A DNA stretch of 64,000 nt from Dermacentor variabilis (GCF_050947875.1 NC_134572.1:118830709-118894708); one strand, 5' to 3'. Numbered from the stretch's first letter, positions 1 to 12,716 are shown. Translations and numbers: made by a program. The notes: generated from the letters alone by a model not told the origin.

Positions 1-1599
1 TGCATCAGAACAGTGCCCAACGCTTGCAAACTGGAAGTTTATCTTGCAGAAAACCCCAAGTTTTCAACATGTTAGTGCTTGTGGGCCTAAACAGTGTCAT
101 GGACAATTGCTATAGAAAAATTGGTGCCATATGTGTTCTAAAGTCTGGGAGTGACGAGAAATGCAAGCCTTGGGAGTGTCGAATGCTGAGTGCACCAGAA
201 ATATGTTTAGTTTTGCGATTTTATGTTCCTGATCAGCAACCTCTTGTAAAGAAACAAATTATATAGGTTGCATCAGCCAACCAGCAATGGAAACCAGAAG
301 GGCTTCTCCATTGTCCGCCTTTCACTGCACAGTGCCGACTCGATAAAAGCTTCACTAAAGGAATAACAACGCGCAATGGGCGAGACCTCCTCCATAGCAC
401 GCAGGCGGCTCTCGTTTCTGGTTGGCTGACATGAACCATAGCCTTCACTGCACTGCACAAAGTTGGTGAGATGTAGTGTAGTTATTTCTGCCTTGTTCAC
501 TTTCTTGTTGGTTGGTGGTTTCCCTGCTGTTTGCCAGAAAGTTGCACAGAATTTGACAACTTTATGTTTACTTGCACACTACCACATGGCAACGATCTTG
601 TGGTAGTGCGGTGGCACTTATTATGCAAACAGATTAGCAGCGCAGCGTTTATGAGCTGAAGATATGAATTTGGCAACTTTGCAGCATACTAGTGTTCATG
701 ATGTTTAGCGATTAATTTTATATAGATAGCATACCATAGAACCTTGTGGCTATGTGCTGTGGTCTTAAATATGTGCACAGGGAAGGCAAGGTAGCAATGG
801 CCTGATTAACAACTGCAATGCACACTTGTGCAGCATATGCATATACACATATGTCGCCAACACCAAATACACACAGAAATGTGCTTGCTAGCAAATCAGA
901 GGCAGCGTGAACACTCAGATTAAGAAACACAGTTCCTTGAGAACAGCCAGCATTGGAATGCATTTAGGAAATGTGGTACAACAGGACAGCCCCTGTATCG
1001 CGTACCTTACGAAGGGAGGCAGGACAAACCACAAAGACGCTTCACTTGTTTTTTGACAAACAACTGCTTAACCCTGGGCTACCAAGACACAAAAGTATCA
1101 CATGATTGTGTCATGGCTCTTCATAGCCAGTGGGACTTGGGCACAGAAGGGTTAGTGTGCAGACGAACATATCATGCACAAGAGGAAATACTTACTCAGT
1201 ATGAAATCTATCACCAGCAAAAATAGAGTGCAGCAGGGATTCAGAATGCAATCTATGGCCAGCGAAAATAAGAGTGCAGGCAGTTTAGAACAACATCCTT
1301 CAACAAAGGAAACTAAAGTTCATGCTCATCCAGCTCTAGCAACACTGCTGTACAGCTGAGTCAGTCATGTATATGAACAGGGTAAGCATGGTAGTGCAAT
1401 GTAGTATGCTAAATTTTTAGAGTGCAAAGCTAGGCTAGTGGAAGTGGTTAACTGTTACAAGTGCAGTATATACAGTTGTCATCAGAAGTTTATAGGGCGT
1501 GGGTTCCACTAGAGTTCAGTTTTCACCCAGTTCACAAATGTACACTCAACGACAGATTTTCCGGTCGCCGGATTTGTCTGACACCTTCACGGCATCGCC
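1..1599. other. non-coding stretch beyond the last visible exon
   Basis: Apart from the inverted unit at 270-434 I see no exon, RNA gene or conserved motif. A terminal NuMA-like exon was looked for on the minus strand here, at 2371-3568 and at 3758-4147, and was not found. Confidence 0.5.
270..434. repeat. 165-bp inverted-repeat unit
   Basis: TCAGCCAACCAG at 273-284 is inverted as CTGGTTGGCTGA at 419-430. The interior is not similar to anything else I noticed in the window. It could be a small MITE. Confidence 0.45.
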
Positions 1600-2370
1600 A
1601 GGGTACCTCATGGAGTCAATGTATAAGAACGTCTGAAATTTCGGATGCAAAAACCCTTCGCCGTCTGATTTTCCGGACTTTCTGCCATGACCGCAGGTCT
1701 GAAACGGCATTCATCACAGCCACCACCGCCGCCATTTTGATTATCTCGGTGCCTCGAACAGTCACTCTTGCACGCAAATCCACTGGCAGCTGTAGCCACC
1801 TCCGCGACAACGCTAGGCCTAGCTACTTGGGCATCCGCTGCGAAGGTACTTGCTAATCAGTGCCATGTTTTTCATTAAAAGAATTCTCCGCTGTTAGCAA
1901 TGGCACACTCCGCCTTTGTAATACTCGCCAATGGCTTCGAAGCTCGGGAAGTACAACGCGTTGCATAATGCCGGTTTCCGAAAGTTAGCTTCGCCTTAAT
2001 ACAGCAGTGTTGTGCGGTGAAGCATACGTGTAGTATTGCGGTAAAGCATACCAGAGTGGAAAGGGGCAATTGTCACAGGGCATAGTGTATTCCGTAATTA
2101 TACATGCTTGCACCCGCCGTCACAGTACGAGCACCGATACGCCTAATAAGTGTACTGGCAGGCCTTCAGAGCGATTACGACGGCCTTTAGAGCGATTACG
2201 ACGGCCTTTAGAGCGATTACGACGGCCTTCAGAGCGATTACGACGTGCCTGTGGCGATTTGAGCCCTTGGGGAAAATAGAACACATGCATTCGTTCTTTC
2301 GGACTGCCCAATTTTTTGGACATTTTTGCAGCCCCTCAGGAGTCCAAAAAATTAGACTGACTGTAGTGCC
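1600..2370 (+). repeat. dispersed repeat, partial copy of the 36768-38470 family
   Basis: The stretch matches the reverse complement of 37480-38200, sharing for example GTCTGAAATTTCGGA, GCTAGGCCTAGC-like text and a region around GGCTTCGAAGCT. Neither GGTGTCTACC end is present here. It contains a four-copy 21-bp tandem repeat at 2164-2247. Confidence 0.7.
2164..2247. repeat. 21-bp tandem repeat, 4 copies
   Basis: Four units each contain AGAGCGATTACGACG, with CTTC or CTTT at the start. The related copy near 37610 has just one unit, so the array expanded in this copy. Confidence 0.9.
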
Positions 2371-3568
2371 TAAATGAATTGAATATTAGCTGCACATACT
2401 GCAGCAGGGTGCAGTTCCAAATACCCGGCTATGCGTCTGGGAGTTGCGGGAATTCGGCTTTTTTTTTTCAAATTTTGTGCCCTGTAAACAACTTGAAGGG
2501 ACTGATAACTGGCCAGAATGTATTGAAAGATGTTGATGAAAATGAAATTACCATGACTTATAATTACAGAATGATAATCTTAAATTGGTAAAGAAGGTCT
2601 CAAATACCAGTAAGTGGCGAGACCTGGCAGTGAATTTTTGGTACTTCGGATGCATTCTACGAGATTACTGTACTTAAGTCAACTGTTATTAGGTACAGCA
2701 GAACTATTGCTTGAAGTTGCAGTTGGTATACTATTAGACACGTGTTTTATTCTATGCTTCGGAAAGCAAGAGTGCATGCATGGCTATGGCAACACGCTGA
2801 ACTGTATCATGTGTACAAGTGTAGCTTCGTTATTGATCCGATTGGTTTCGTTTGGCTCGTTAAATACCAAAGCAGTTGGATGGGAAACCATGAAAACACG
2901 TAGCTATTATGGCAGAAATACTTTAACACTTCACAAGACATGAATAGCAGGAACATCGACTTAATAAACAAAATACTTTCTCACAGGTACAGCTATGGCC
3001 ACACTTGTTTTCCTCCCGCTCATGCCGGCGTATAATTGCTATCACGCTCACCTATTACCGTTTTAATCATGCATCCAGTGGATGCCTACATCCTCACTGC
3101 AGATAGAAAAAATGTGTTAAAGAAATGCTCCATGGCGTTTTCCACATTAGCACTTCATGATTAGACACTCAGACCAGTAAGCTTTCCATTGCACACACAA
3201 AAAAAATTGGTACCATGAAAACTGGTTGTCAGTCCCTTTCACGCATACAGTAAAAAAAAAAAAGGGGGGGGGAGGGAATGTGCAGGAGGGAGTGCCATTT
3301 TCCAGTAAGCATACAGTCTTGCTCGCATTCTTCTAATTTCGTGCAAAATGGTGATGTTTATAATTTAACGTCGACAGTAAGGAGCATTAACACCAAAAGA
3401 AAACTAGAACCCAAGAGACTGAAAACATTTGTTCCATTTCTTGTGTCTCGCTTACTGAAAGAATGTGCCGAGAGATGTTCAGTGAAGGTTATGCTATCGC
3501 ATAGCAAATGTATGCAACTGGACTTCCACTGCCTCAATGTTGGGTTATCCAACTGTTCAAAAGAATGC

Positions 3569-3757
3569 TGTGGTGGAGGGCCCCGGATTAATTTCGACCT
3601 CCAGGAGTTTCCTTTAGTGTGCACAAAATGTTGTTAAGCACGAGCATCTCTGCATTGTTCGGGCACTGGTTTGCGGCCACCATGACCAGGAATCGAACCC
3701 GCAACCTTGCGCTTAGTAGCAAAATGTCATAATTGCATGACCACCGAGCCGTCGTAA
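3569..3757 (-). mobile_element. Ruka-like tRNA-derived SINE, diverged
   Basis: Read on the minus strand, the head has an A-box-like GCTCGGTGGTCATG and a B box GGGTTCGATTCC (complement at 3689-3700). The body follows, with the usual CACTAAAGGAAACTCCTGG and GAAATTAATCCGGGGCCC. It lies between the last visible exon and the window start. Confidence 0.7.
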
Positions 3758-4147
3758 CAGGCATTGTTAATTTCTGACCACTTCTACAGTTCTGCCAAGG
3801 CAGTATAATTCAAAGTTGGCTGCAAGAAAATTAAGGCACCAAATAGGCCAAAGTAGGCCATGGCCATTTTTTGGGTACACACACTCGGAGACCTTTTAGC
3901 TACAAGTTACAGAAAAATTATTCTACCATCTTTTGTCTAGCTCCTGCAGCCATTTCCATGTGTAGAACTTTGGCATTTGCCACCCCCAAAGAACTGCCTT
4001 GCGATTTCAGTGAAGCACCTGGCTTCAAAACTTCAAACTGCTACTCGCATGTAAACTTCACCACAGGCACTGCTTCGCCACTGCTAGAGGAGCTTGGCCT
4101 AGCCACATTACTAACGAAGGCAAGACTCCAACAGCATTGACACTCAC

Positions 4148-4506
4148 CCAAAACGGTGGTTTGCTGTTGCAGTCATCGCTGCTGCTGCTGGATCGGGCAT
4201 CTCTCTTCCGTTTGGTCGCGTCTTCAGCAGCGTTGACTTGCTTAGTCGAGCCACTTGGTGTAGCAGCTGCAGAGGTGCTGGCAACTTCTGGAAAGGCAAG
4301 CTTGCCATCACCTTTCAGGGGCGTCGCCGGTATCGGGCACTGCTGTGTCTCTACCGGGTACACCGACTTCAGATGTTGAGGCAGCATCGAATTGCGCCGA
4401 TACAGCTCACTGTACCGGTGCATCGGGTCCTCCAGCTGGCTACTGAGGTCTGCGAGTGCCGTTTCTGAGAACATGTCTTGCTCTTCGTCACAGGAGAAGC
4501 GGCTCT
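4148..4506 (-). CDS. NUMA1-like: NuMA-like exon 15, conserved C-terminal tail
   Basis: This 359-bp exon follows acceptor gactgtacacag and ends at donor TGG|GTGAGT. It opens ESRFSCDEEQDMFSETALAD, then carries RYSELYRRNSMLPQHLKSVY and PVE at about its residues 30-51. That motif is shared with vertebrate NuMA ('IAELQQRNRVCPPHLKTCYPLE') and is the clearest identifier of the gene. Further on are PATPLKGDGK (a T-P-x-K site), a low-complexity Ser/Thr/Ala stretch, and ATKRKRDARSSSSSDD, a likely nuclear localisation signal with an acidic-serine patch. It ends KPPFW at phase 0 with no stop, so the end of the protein lies in a further exon below this coordinate that I could not identify. Confidence 0.88.
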
Positions 4507-5007
4507 CTGTGTACAGTCAATGAAGAGACATTCAAGAGGGAGGGCTAGAATGGTTTGGCTACATTGCGAGAAAAGGCGTCGGCTACGTTGGCAGGAATGC
4601 AGAACCGATGTTGATGGCAAGAGGAAATACTGCATTCACTTGATTGTAACGCATGCACTATCTTTCTGGAAAAATGTGCCATATGCATGTTATAAATGAG
4701 TACGAAACCAAAGCAGCGATAGTTACAGGTTATCGTTGACATTCAAGGTTGCTGAAATCCAAACCCATTCACACGTTGACTGCCTCTTTAGGAGTGGCAA
4801 CATTGTGCAAGCACTGGAAGTTTGTTAGGATGCCATGGTCTGCGAGGCATTTAAAAAATGTGGCATCCCAAATGCCACGGACGGCACCAAAGACTGGATA
4901 CTATGAGTTGATATAGTGACAGGGAGGCCACCGCCAACAGCGATGATGAATGATGACCGGTCCACTGTTAGTCAGGTGCTAGCAAATTCTTTTTCTTAAA
5001 AGTGATA

Positions 5008-5512
5008 CCGTAAAAACCGGAATATAGGTCGAACTTTTTTTCAAAGAACCATTGCGAAAAGTCGACCCTCGTCTTATATACCAGACGTTGCGCACTTTAT
5101 GCCCTTCTGTGTACTGTACACCCGGCCAATTTCTAACAGTATCGTGCAACCATCGACCCGCGTGTTTGTTAGCACCTTATCACAGCACGGATTGGCGAAA
5201 TAGTGAAAGTAAGTGCATGTGTACACATGCACGTATCTCGTTTGTTTCGCAGCTCAGCGCCGTTAATAAGCTGCTGACAAGCACGCGGGTCGATGGTTGC
5301 GCAATACTGTTAAAAACTTGGCCAGGTGCACATGCAAGCAGCGTTTAAATAAATACTGTCACCATTGTGTAACCGGCTGAGTCGCATTTGTTTCAACGTA
5401 AGGGTGTCTTTTTGTACTTTTGTCATTGAAAATGATTTTTTTTCATTCTTAGAATTCGTTAGTTGGGGGATCGACCAATATTCCGGTCCGACCCATAGTC
5501 CAGTTTTTACGG
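5008..5512. mobile_element. TA-flanked inverted-repeat element (MITE)
   Basis: Flanked by TA at 5006-5007 and 5513-5514. The left end reads CCGTAAAAACCGGAATATAG. The right end, read inward, starts CCGTAAAAACTGGACTATG. The 505-bp interior encodes nothing recognisable. The TA duplication suggests mobilisation by a Tc1/mariner-pogo type transposase. Confidence 0.8.
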
Positions 5513-5561
5513 TAAGTTCCGATTGCTTTCTTACAATAAAAGCCTGAAAGCATTTGAATGG

Positions 5562-5955
5562 ACACTAAAGAGAAGCACTCAATCTGTTTAGATCGATAAA
5601 GTACTCTTGAATAACCCTATGTTCATTGATATTGTAGTTACAATTGCGACATCACAGATTGCATATTATTTTTGAACATTTCGGCCATTGTGGTTCAGTA
5701 GAAGTTGTTCCATTTTCAACTCTGAAAATACAATATAGTTCCTTTTTACCAACAATTTAACCAGACCCAAGCAGATTGTGTAAAAATTATGACATCACAG
5801 GGAGCTGGTACGGGAATTTCAAGGCAGCACCACCTCATGTGGTTTTTTGCATCTTTTCTGGTTTACTAAGCATTCCCACGGTGAGTGATTTTTGTATTGT
5901 GGTAGGGTAATTTGGAACAGCTGAAGTAATTTCTCTTTTGAGTGGTTCTTGAATG
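5562..5955. repeat. repeat with GGACACTAAAGAGAA end
   Basis: It begins TGGACACTAAAGAGAAGCAC and ends near TTTCTCTTTTGAGTGGTTCT, roughly inverted. Similar left ends occur at 9436, 26246 and 27033 (AAAGGGACACTAAAGG type). The family is AT-rich and non-coding. Confidence 0.4.
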
Positions 5956-6320
5956 TGCATTTTGATCAAGAATACTTAGGCAAAGCGCCTAGTAAATAAA
6001 AAGAAGCATGTGATGTCGGCCATTCTAACTTGTTGACCGAAGCATTGTGCAGTTACTGTTATCTAGCGAAAAAAAAAAAAAAATCTTGCTTGCCGTTAAA
6101 GCTTTTTGGGTAAGTTGCTAACAAAGCATAGCATGAAATGCTCTATGCACCATACTTTTACTTGAGCCACTACACTGTGTGACCGATGCTGCCAGTATGG
6201 GTCGAAATGAAATCCCCACTGCCTCCCCTCAAGTTTTTAAAATGTTCCGCAGAATATTACGGTTTTGTTTGTTTACAAAGTAGTTTTATCGCCTAATATA
6301 TTGAGTAGACTTGTTAATAT

Positions 6321-6970
6321 AATTCGGGTTAATTCGATCCCGACCGGCACCCATGCATTTCTATGGACCCAAACATTATTTCGATCCTAAAGTATGCATT
6401 CGCCGGATGAAATTAAACTGGACTAGCCATCATGCCCAACCTCTACGGTGACCCCGATGACCCCTTTAATGGCAGTGTCAGTCTTGGCTGAGCTTAAGGT
6501 ACAGTGAATGCATGTAACACACGTCATCGCCCACCGAAAACTCCTATTTTTGGCTCACCCAGGAAGATTCCCCAACAATAATGGCACCTCGTAATGCCCG
6601 ATTGTGGTATTTACCCGATTCTAAAGTGTGCCTTTTGTTTTCCAAATGGGCCGTAAATTGCCTGCATGGTGCAATTGGATACGAAACAAGAACTGCCTTT
6701 GCTGCATTCTTGCGCTTTACCACGTAAGACGGCTGCATTGCAGCAAAGCTAAGAGACTGACTGCCATAAAATCAGACATGTTAGATTACTATTTTGTTTA
6801 CTATTAGTTTTCTACTTCAGATAATTAGAAAGTAGGCACGCATTTAATTTAGGGGTTTGTTAGACTCAGGCAAATGCTGCCAAATTAATCAGTGGTGTGT
6901 TTTAGTGTTTGTTCTTCACCTTAATTTGACCAGCCGGATAATTTGATCAATTTCATCGGTCCCCTCAGGG
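6321..6970. repeat. probable degenerate inverted-repeat element
   Basis: AATTCGGGTTAATTCGATCC near the left and GGATAATTTGATCAATTTCA near the right are loosely inverted. I could not set exact ends, and nothing coding was seen. Confidence 0.3.
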
Positions 6971-9503
6971 TCAGAATAACGGAAGCTGACAGTATACACA
7001 ACTAAGAAGCCAATAATCTGACATTGGCTTACTTTTGCACACAAAATTAACGACCATATTTGAACTCGTATCTGAATGCAAGTATATCTGTTGTCCCCTT
7101 GCTATAGTGGGGCATTGATATCGTGACTAAAACTTGTAGGACTTCAGAATTTTTTTGCTGTTATAAATCACATGTCTGGCCAATATCCATGCACTGTATG
7201 GGGCTTCCCCTACAGCAGCCGATAAAGACGAACTGGAAAGAGCGTCATCCCTAGTGGCACGATTTGCGTTCTACAAGTCGAAATATGAAAACCAGTTCAG
7301 TGTCATGCGGGCCAAAATGATGCTCGATTGGAGAACATTGGGGCATCGGAGGAGTACATGCTTCATTTAATGTTATTGCACAGTATCTATAAATCATTAA
7401 TTGGCATCTCCCACGAGTCATACCTCCTAATGCATCAACTTACAGAAATGAGTTTCTTCCCCTTAAAACACTGGCATTGCAACAATTTTTCCAGCCCTAT
7501 GGTTGAAGTTCGTGGCAACAGTGCATTTATTTAAAAACTATACACTTTCTAGTGTTGTGAGATGTCTGCACTGAAATGCATGCATGCTCAGAAAAGCATA
7601 GTCACTATGAACAAAAACATGGTAACTGGAGATCTGCTTAATTGAGGTGCTTTCACTGAAACAACTCCTTACTGGCATCATTCTCTCTCGCTGTACACCA
7701 CACTTTAATAACTACCCATTAGATTGATCCCTACACTGCTGTAATGCCTAATCACGCTATGCTTATTACATAAATAAATTCAGTGGCAATTTAGTAGTAA
7801 ATGCCAAGAGTAATGCATTAGTGGCATCTCTTTAAGGTCCTTGATCCATAATTTAAACCATGCTCACCACATTGCAATGTGTTTATGAGCTCAGTTGACA
7901 CTTCACGCCTCTTCGAGGCACCCAAGTGCAACTGACGATGGTCTGGCAGACCACTGTCAGCCGACAAGCACACAGGCATCCACCATTCTTCTATGCTCTC
8001 CTATTACCCCTCTGACAGGTCACTGGCTTCCCATACTTCAAGCACCTACACTTTTTCTGCTTTGACACTCATAATGCTAATGCATTAAAAAACTGTGCAT
8101 CTAATGTAATAGATTGAAGATGCTTAAGCTACATAGAAATTCAGCTTTTTTTTGCAAATCCCGTGCACCACAAGCTTTACTGGCCGACTGTACATGTAAC
8201 ACTATTGGGATACCACATCAGTTGGTAGGACTGGTCAATTAGTATGCTTTTGCTCAGGCAGACAAACATAGAAAAGACTGTTCCAAGTGTGGGATATATG
8301 CGACGTTCGAATAGGATGGTGTTAGTTGCAGTCGTGTTTATGAGGTACCTCCTTCTGCCTCCTAAATGGCAGCCATATTTGAGGATCATGTGACTGATAT
8401 TTCTATATCAATGCAATCATTTCAAAATAGAATCTGTTCAAAGACACCGCTCACGATTGGTCCACAAGAGTTCAGCACTGTGAGAGAACAGTTTAATAAC
8501 CCGCCACGCCAACATATTCATTCAGCATTAAAATAATTGGACTAATTTATTCAGTGTCGGTTCAGACATTCAGAGAGAAAGTGCATACTCAGAACAAACT
8601 TGGCAAGAAAAAAAATTATAATTTTTTTCTTTATTGCCTACATGACACACATGCATAAAGGGTTATGCATGATAAAATTAACGTGAGCTGCGCAGCAATG
8701 TTTTTAATACCCTGGAGTGAAATTTTCCAATGTGGGTAGCTCAGCAAACCAATTAGTGATCAACTTTTTTTTTTACTCAAAAAACATTTCATTGCTTTAC
8801 ATATTATACATATATTGCACAAATGTACTCTCCGTGGCTAGAAATAAAGGTGAACAAGATCAAGCTTCCTTGATGTAGAGTGGCATTTGGGCTTTGCAGG
8901 GTTAAAATATAGCAAGAGCACCGTAGGCAAGTGACCAATAATGAGAGCCTTGTGGCAGAAGAAACTAATAATGGCAGCCAACATGAGTGAAAGACTGAAA
9001 TTTATGAGCAACTTGCCAGAAAATATGGTGGAGTCCAGAGCTGCTGCCTGTGCGACCTGCCCCGACCTCGACACACCACTCTCCCTGTGAAATTCAACGA
9101 AAAAAAAACTGCAGGTTTAACGAACGCATCAAAACACATACGACCATAGACAAATGAAATTCAAGTACAGAGAAATTTTTCGTAGTCAAATTATTATTGG
9201 CACAATTTGTCTGCGGTTATTCTCCTCTGGTTCAACTGACACAAAGGAATGAATTCATATTTCTTTTCCACAATGCGTAAAACCTGATGCTTTTTTTTAA
9301 TGGTGACTTGATGTTCACTAGTCCACACAATTTATTATGGTAAAAATCAATGACAGATTTGTTGAAATGGTTGGTGCTGAGCAAATTCACTGGCAGCAGC
9401 ACAACTTCCAATTGCTGCATGTGCTGAACCAAGACTTAAAAGGGCACTAAGGAGAAAAAAACCAATTCAGTTTAGACCGATACAGCATCCTTTGAAAACT
9501 ATA

Positions 9504-10380
9504 CCATATTTATTCACATAATGAACGCATTCCCCATTTTTCCACTGATGAAGTGTTTTATTTTCTTTGTCTCGCATGTGATCGCACCCTGAACTTACTG
9601 CCATGAAGGAGACACACTGTACGATTCGGCGTCTGACACTGTGTCCGGCGGGTGCGATTGTGTCAGACGCCGTGTCGGATGGTACCGTGTCTCCTACTTT
9701 TATTGCGATAGGAATTAGATGGACGCTCCAGGTGCATTTTTGTGTCGCCGTGCACCACATGGTGTAGGTGCGAGTGAAAGTGTGCAAGGGAAGCCAATGA
9801 TTGCGGCTCAAGCTTGCACGCCGTCTTTCGTCGCACAAAAGGCCCCAGGCGCACTGGGGCCCCGGGGTGGAGGGGCTGTACTCTGGCAGCATTGCACAAC
9901 TGTGCCCGAGGGGCGCCGAAAATCGCTGCTGAATTGCCCGTGTACAAGGAAGAAAAGCGGGAAGTAAATGCGCAGTCTTAGTCTTCCGTCGCGTGTGGCG
10001 ACCGGGGGGGGGGGGAGGGGGGGAGGCAGCAACTCCGGCAGCAACTGCGCATTGCGCGGCTGTGGCGCGCCTTCAAGGCGATCTGTGTTGGGGGCCGAGT
10101 CGATGGCGGCTCATACCTTTGTCCGTGCTGCATCCTCGCCGCTCAGTTTGCGCTGAAGAGAATGTTTGCAAGCTTATACAGCCGATAAAACTACTATCCT
10201 TACTTTGTGTAATGTACATTTGCTATCGCAATCGATGGTTCGCATTTCGGACAGAACCGACTCTTATAAGGTGGCTGCGGAAAAAAAATTTGCTCACAAC
10301 TTTATCCCGCATAGTGAATGCAGTCGCCAACTGCGCACATTTTTCTGGAAGAAAAGTGTTCATTTTGCGAGTAAATACAG
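9504..10380. mobile_element. TA-flanked inverted-repeat element (MITE)
   Basis: TA lies at 9502-9503 and 10381-10382. The left end reads CCATATTTATTCACATAATG, and the right end read inward CTGTATTTACTCGCAAAATG. The 877-bp interior is GC-rich compared with its surroundings and contains a G-run at 10003-10023. Several overlapping open frames on both strands look like chance products of GC content. The end sequence resembles that of the pogo-like transposon at 51646 (CCGTATTTATTCGCGTAT), so it may be cross-mobilised. Confidence 0.7.
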
Positions 10381-11371
10381 TACTTATTTAACTCTTTCTG
10401 CGAAATGAATAGAGAGAAAATTAACGTTTAACACTGATTTTTCAAAATTTTTGTGCCAGAACTCCACTGCTGGTACACTTCAGTGATGGCACAAATTTCA
10501 AATTACCTTATTTATTTAGTTATAATGCAGTTCCAATTACAAGGCGAGGATTCCAGTTGGGGGACCCAGAAGTACACTGCTTTAGCGTGACGTAGTTTAG
10601 CAGATTGATCACTCAGACTCTGCAGAGATTGCCCAAAATACCAAATATGTGGAAGCACCAGGGTTAATTGATGCACACTATGCGAATTTCAGCTTGAGGC
10701 AAGAGTTCACGGCTGCACAAATTTAGCCCCGTGGTGTGGCTTTATGGTAGCATGCACTCCTGCCATAGTGTTGAGCTTTCCGAATTCTCTGCTAGAGTTA
10801 TATGCATGAAAATACGGTACTACCCGACCTTACAATTTTCACTGCCCTCTAAAATTGTAGGTCACTGGAAATTTGGCACTGGTGGCACCATGTTGAAACA
10901 GTAACTGAATCCGTCAGCCTTGCATATAAGGGGGATGACTTCCAGGCTAAGGATTCTGGGAAAAACAGTCTCCTTACATTCAAATAAGAACAGTGTGTTA
11001 TTTTCGTATTTGGGCAATTTTTGCTTAATGTAAGTTCTTGAAACTTGATATGTTCAGTTTTTGGCTCTTTTAGAGTACAATACAGTTGTTTTTGGCATTG
11101 CATATAGGCCTGAGCAGATGCTGTGCGGGAACTTGAAGGCAGTGTCACCATCTGTATTTGGTTCTTGCACCTCTTCAGACTTGCCAAGCTTCCTCTAGTG
11201 CTAAGAGTGGAATCTTTGGGGGATTGAAGCATATTTACCAATGCAGCTCAGTCCATTAAAAAAAGATGAGGTGGAAGCAGAAAGGGTTTGACAATATGAA
11301 TGACAGCATGCATGAACAGGGCTGTATCTAAGAGAAACATGGCCTCATCAATGAGGAAATGTTGAACTTAC

Positions 11372-11399
11372 CGTCGAGGGTTGGACTTAAACCTTGGAA
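11372..11399 (-). CDS. candidate 28-bp microexon of the NuMA-like gene
   Basis: A textbook acceptor (tttttcttttctag) and donor (ACG|GTAAGT) on the minus strand enclose only 28 bp, which would read VPRFKSNPRR after exon 14. Its exit phase (2) fits exon 15 only if the third AG of that exon's AGAGAG acceptor is used. Exon 14 also joins exon 15 in frame directly through the first AG, so this would be an optional exon. The basic content resembles the vertebrate 'SARRRTTQ' region, but that is weak. No transcript evidence is available here. Confidence 0.3.
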
Positions 11400-11468
11400 C
11401 TAGAAAAGAAAAACAGACAGTATTAATGTCATTGTCAGTCCTTCAGCAGCATGTACAAAATGTAAATA

Positions 11469-12716
11469 CAGTCGGAACCCGCGATAACGAAATACCCCAA
11501 CAACGAAATTCTTGCGACAACAAAACATTTTCGTATCCCCGGAGAACGCCCATAGGATTCAATGTATTTCGTACCTCTCGGCAACGAAATGCAGCTGTAC
11601 TACAATCTCGCATCAACGAAATTTGCCAGAATGTAACTCCGCATATTGCGTAAAGCTAGCAGCCTCGAAAATGCGCTCAAATGCAATTGTTTTGCATTAA
11701 AATTATGTAAAATACCACCACATTGCACTTGTGTGGGCGCCGCCATTTTTGTTCACAAGAACAACCAAGCGCCGGAAGCGATCAGTGCGCTGGAAACACG
11801 TCATGGCCGCCATCCTGTTTGTTGATCGCCCGTTTGAAGCGGCACCATGAGCGGCACGCACGTTGCTACCGACATGTGACGACGGTGTTTGAACGCCTAC
11901 CAGGCGAGATCGTAGATCGTTGTTCGAAACGTACGTTCATTTTGCGTTCCCCGTGGTTGACGACTCGGCGAGGCCTAGGCCAATCGCGTGAGGCGAGACT
12001 GAATGCAAACTGGACGCGCGTTTGGAACAACAATCCCCGATCGCGGCAGTGCATGACGTAATGTGCGCCTCGGTGAGAAAAATGCAGCAAAAACAATGAA
12101 ATCCACGTTTCGCCTACGTGGAATTGTTTATGGCGCTTAAGATGGCGTTCGCGGCATATGGAGTGTCACGCATGGGGCCATGACTGACCAATCGTCTGGG
12201 AATACGCATCCCTTGCTTCAAGAACGCTGGTTTTGGTGCCACCCGACAGGCATCGTGTGCGGATTCTACGCCGGATGTAGATTTTCACGAAAGGGCCGTT
12301 ATCTCGATCGTTTGCCTTCGCGTACACGAGATACGATCACTTTTGCGATCGGCAACAGCGTGCGCTGGAGAAATGCTCCTGCATGCACTGTTGCTCTGCG
12401 TCTTGTGCCGAGTTGCACAAAATCTCGGCAAGTGATCGCATCTCCAAAAGCAGTTGACCAAGAATTCTGCACTACGGCAGTACTGCCACTGCCGCTCGAC
12501 GCATGCGGCACACTTTGTACTGTCGGCAATGCGGTTCTATATCCTTGAGCAAAGCTTGCAAAGTAGGCTAACGGAATTTGGACAGTTAAGGTTTTGTTCT
12601 GCGATGTATTACCTATCTGTGCTGCATTACCTATTACCTTTTCGCAGCAACGAAATTCTCGCGACAGCAAATTTTTTCGCGTTTCCCGCCGATTTCATTA
12701 TTGCGAGGTTCAACTG
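11469..12716. mobile_element. TA-flanked Tigger-like non-autonomous element
   Basis: TA lies at 11467-11468 and 12717-12718. The left end is CAGTCGGAACCCGCGATAAC, the right read inward CAGTTGAACCTCGCAATAAT. Subterminal copies of CAACGAAATTC/TT occur at both ends. It is 1,248 bp and GC-rich inside, with no recognisable transposase. CAGTNGAACC ends are usual for Tigger/pogo relatives. Confidence 0.8.

Noticed and set aside
2164..2247. CRISPR-like array
   Set aside because: The 21-bp units are directly adjacent with no spacers, in a eukaryotic repeat. It is an ordinary minisatellite.
11723..12548. Plus-strand frames of 112 and 122 codons
   Set aside because: They are interior to the TA-flanked element 11469-12716, with no match to a transposase or other family by eye.
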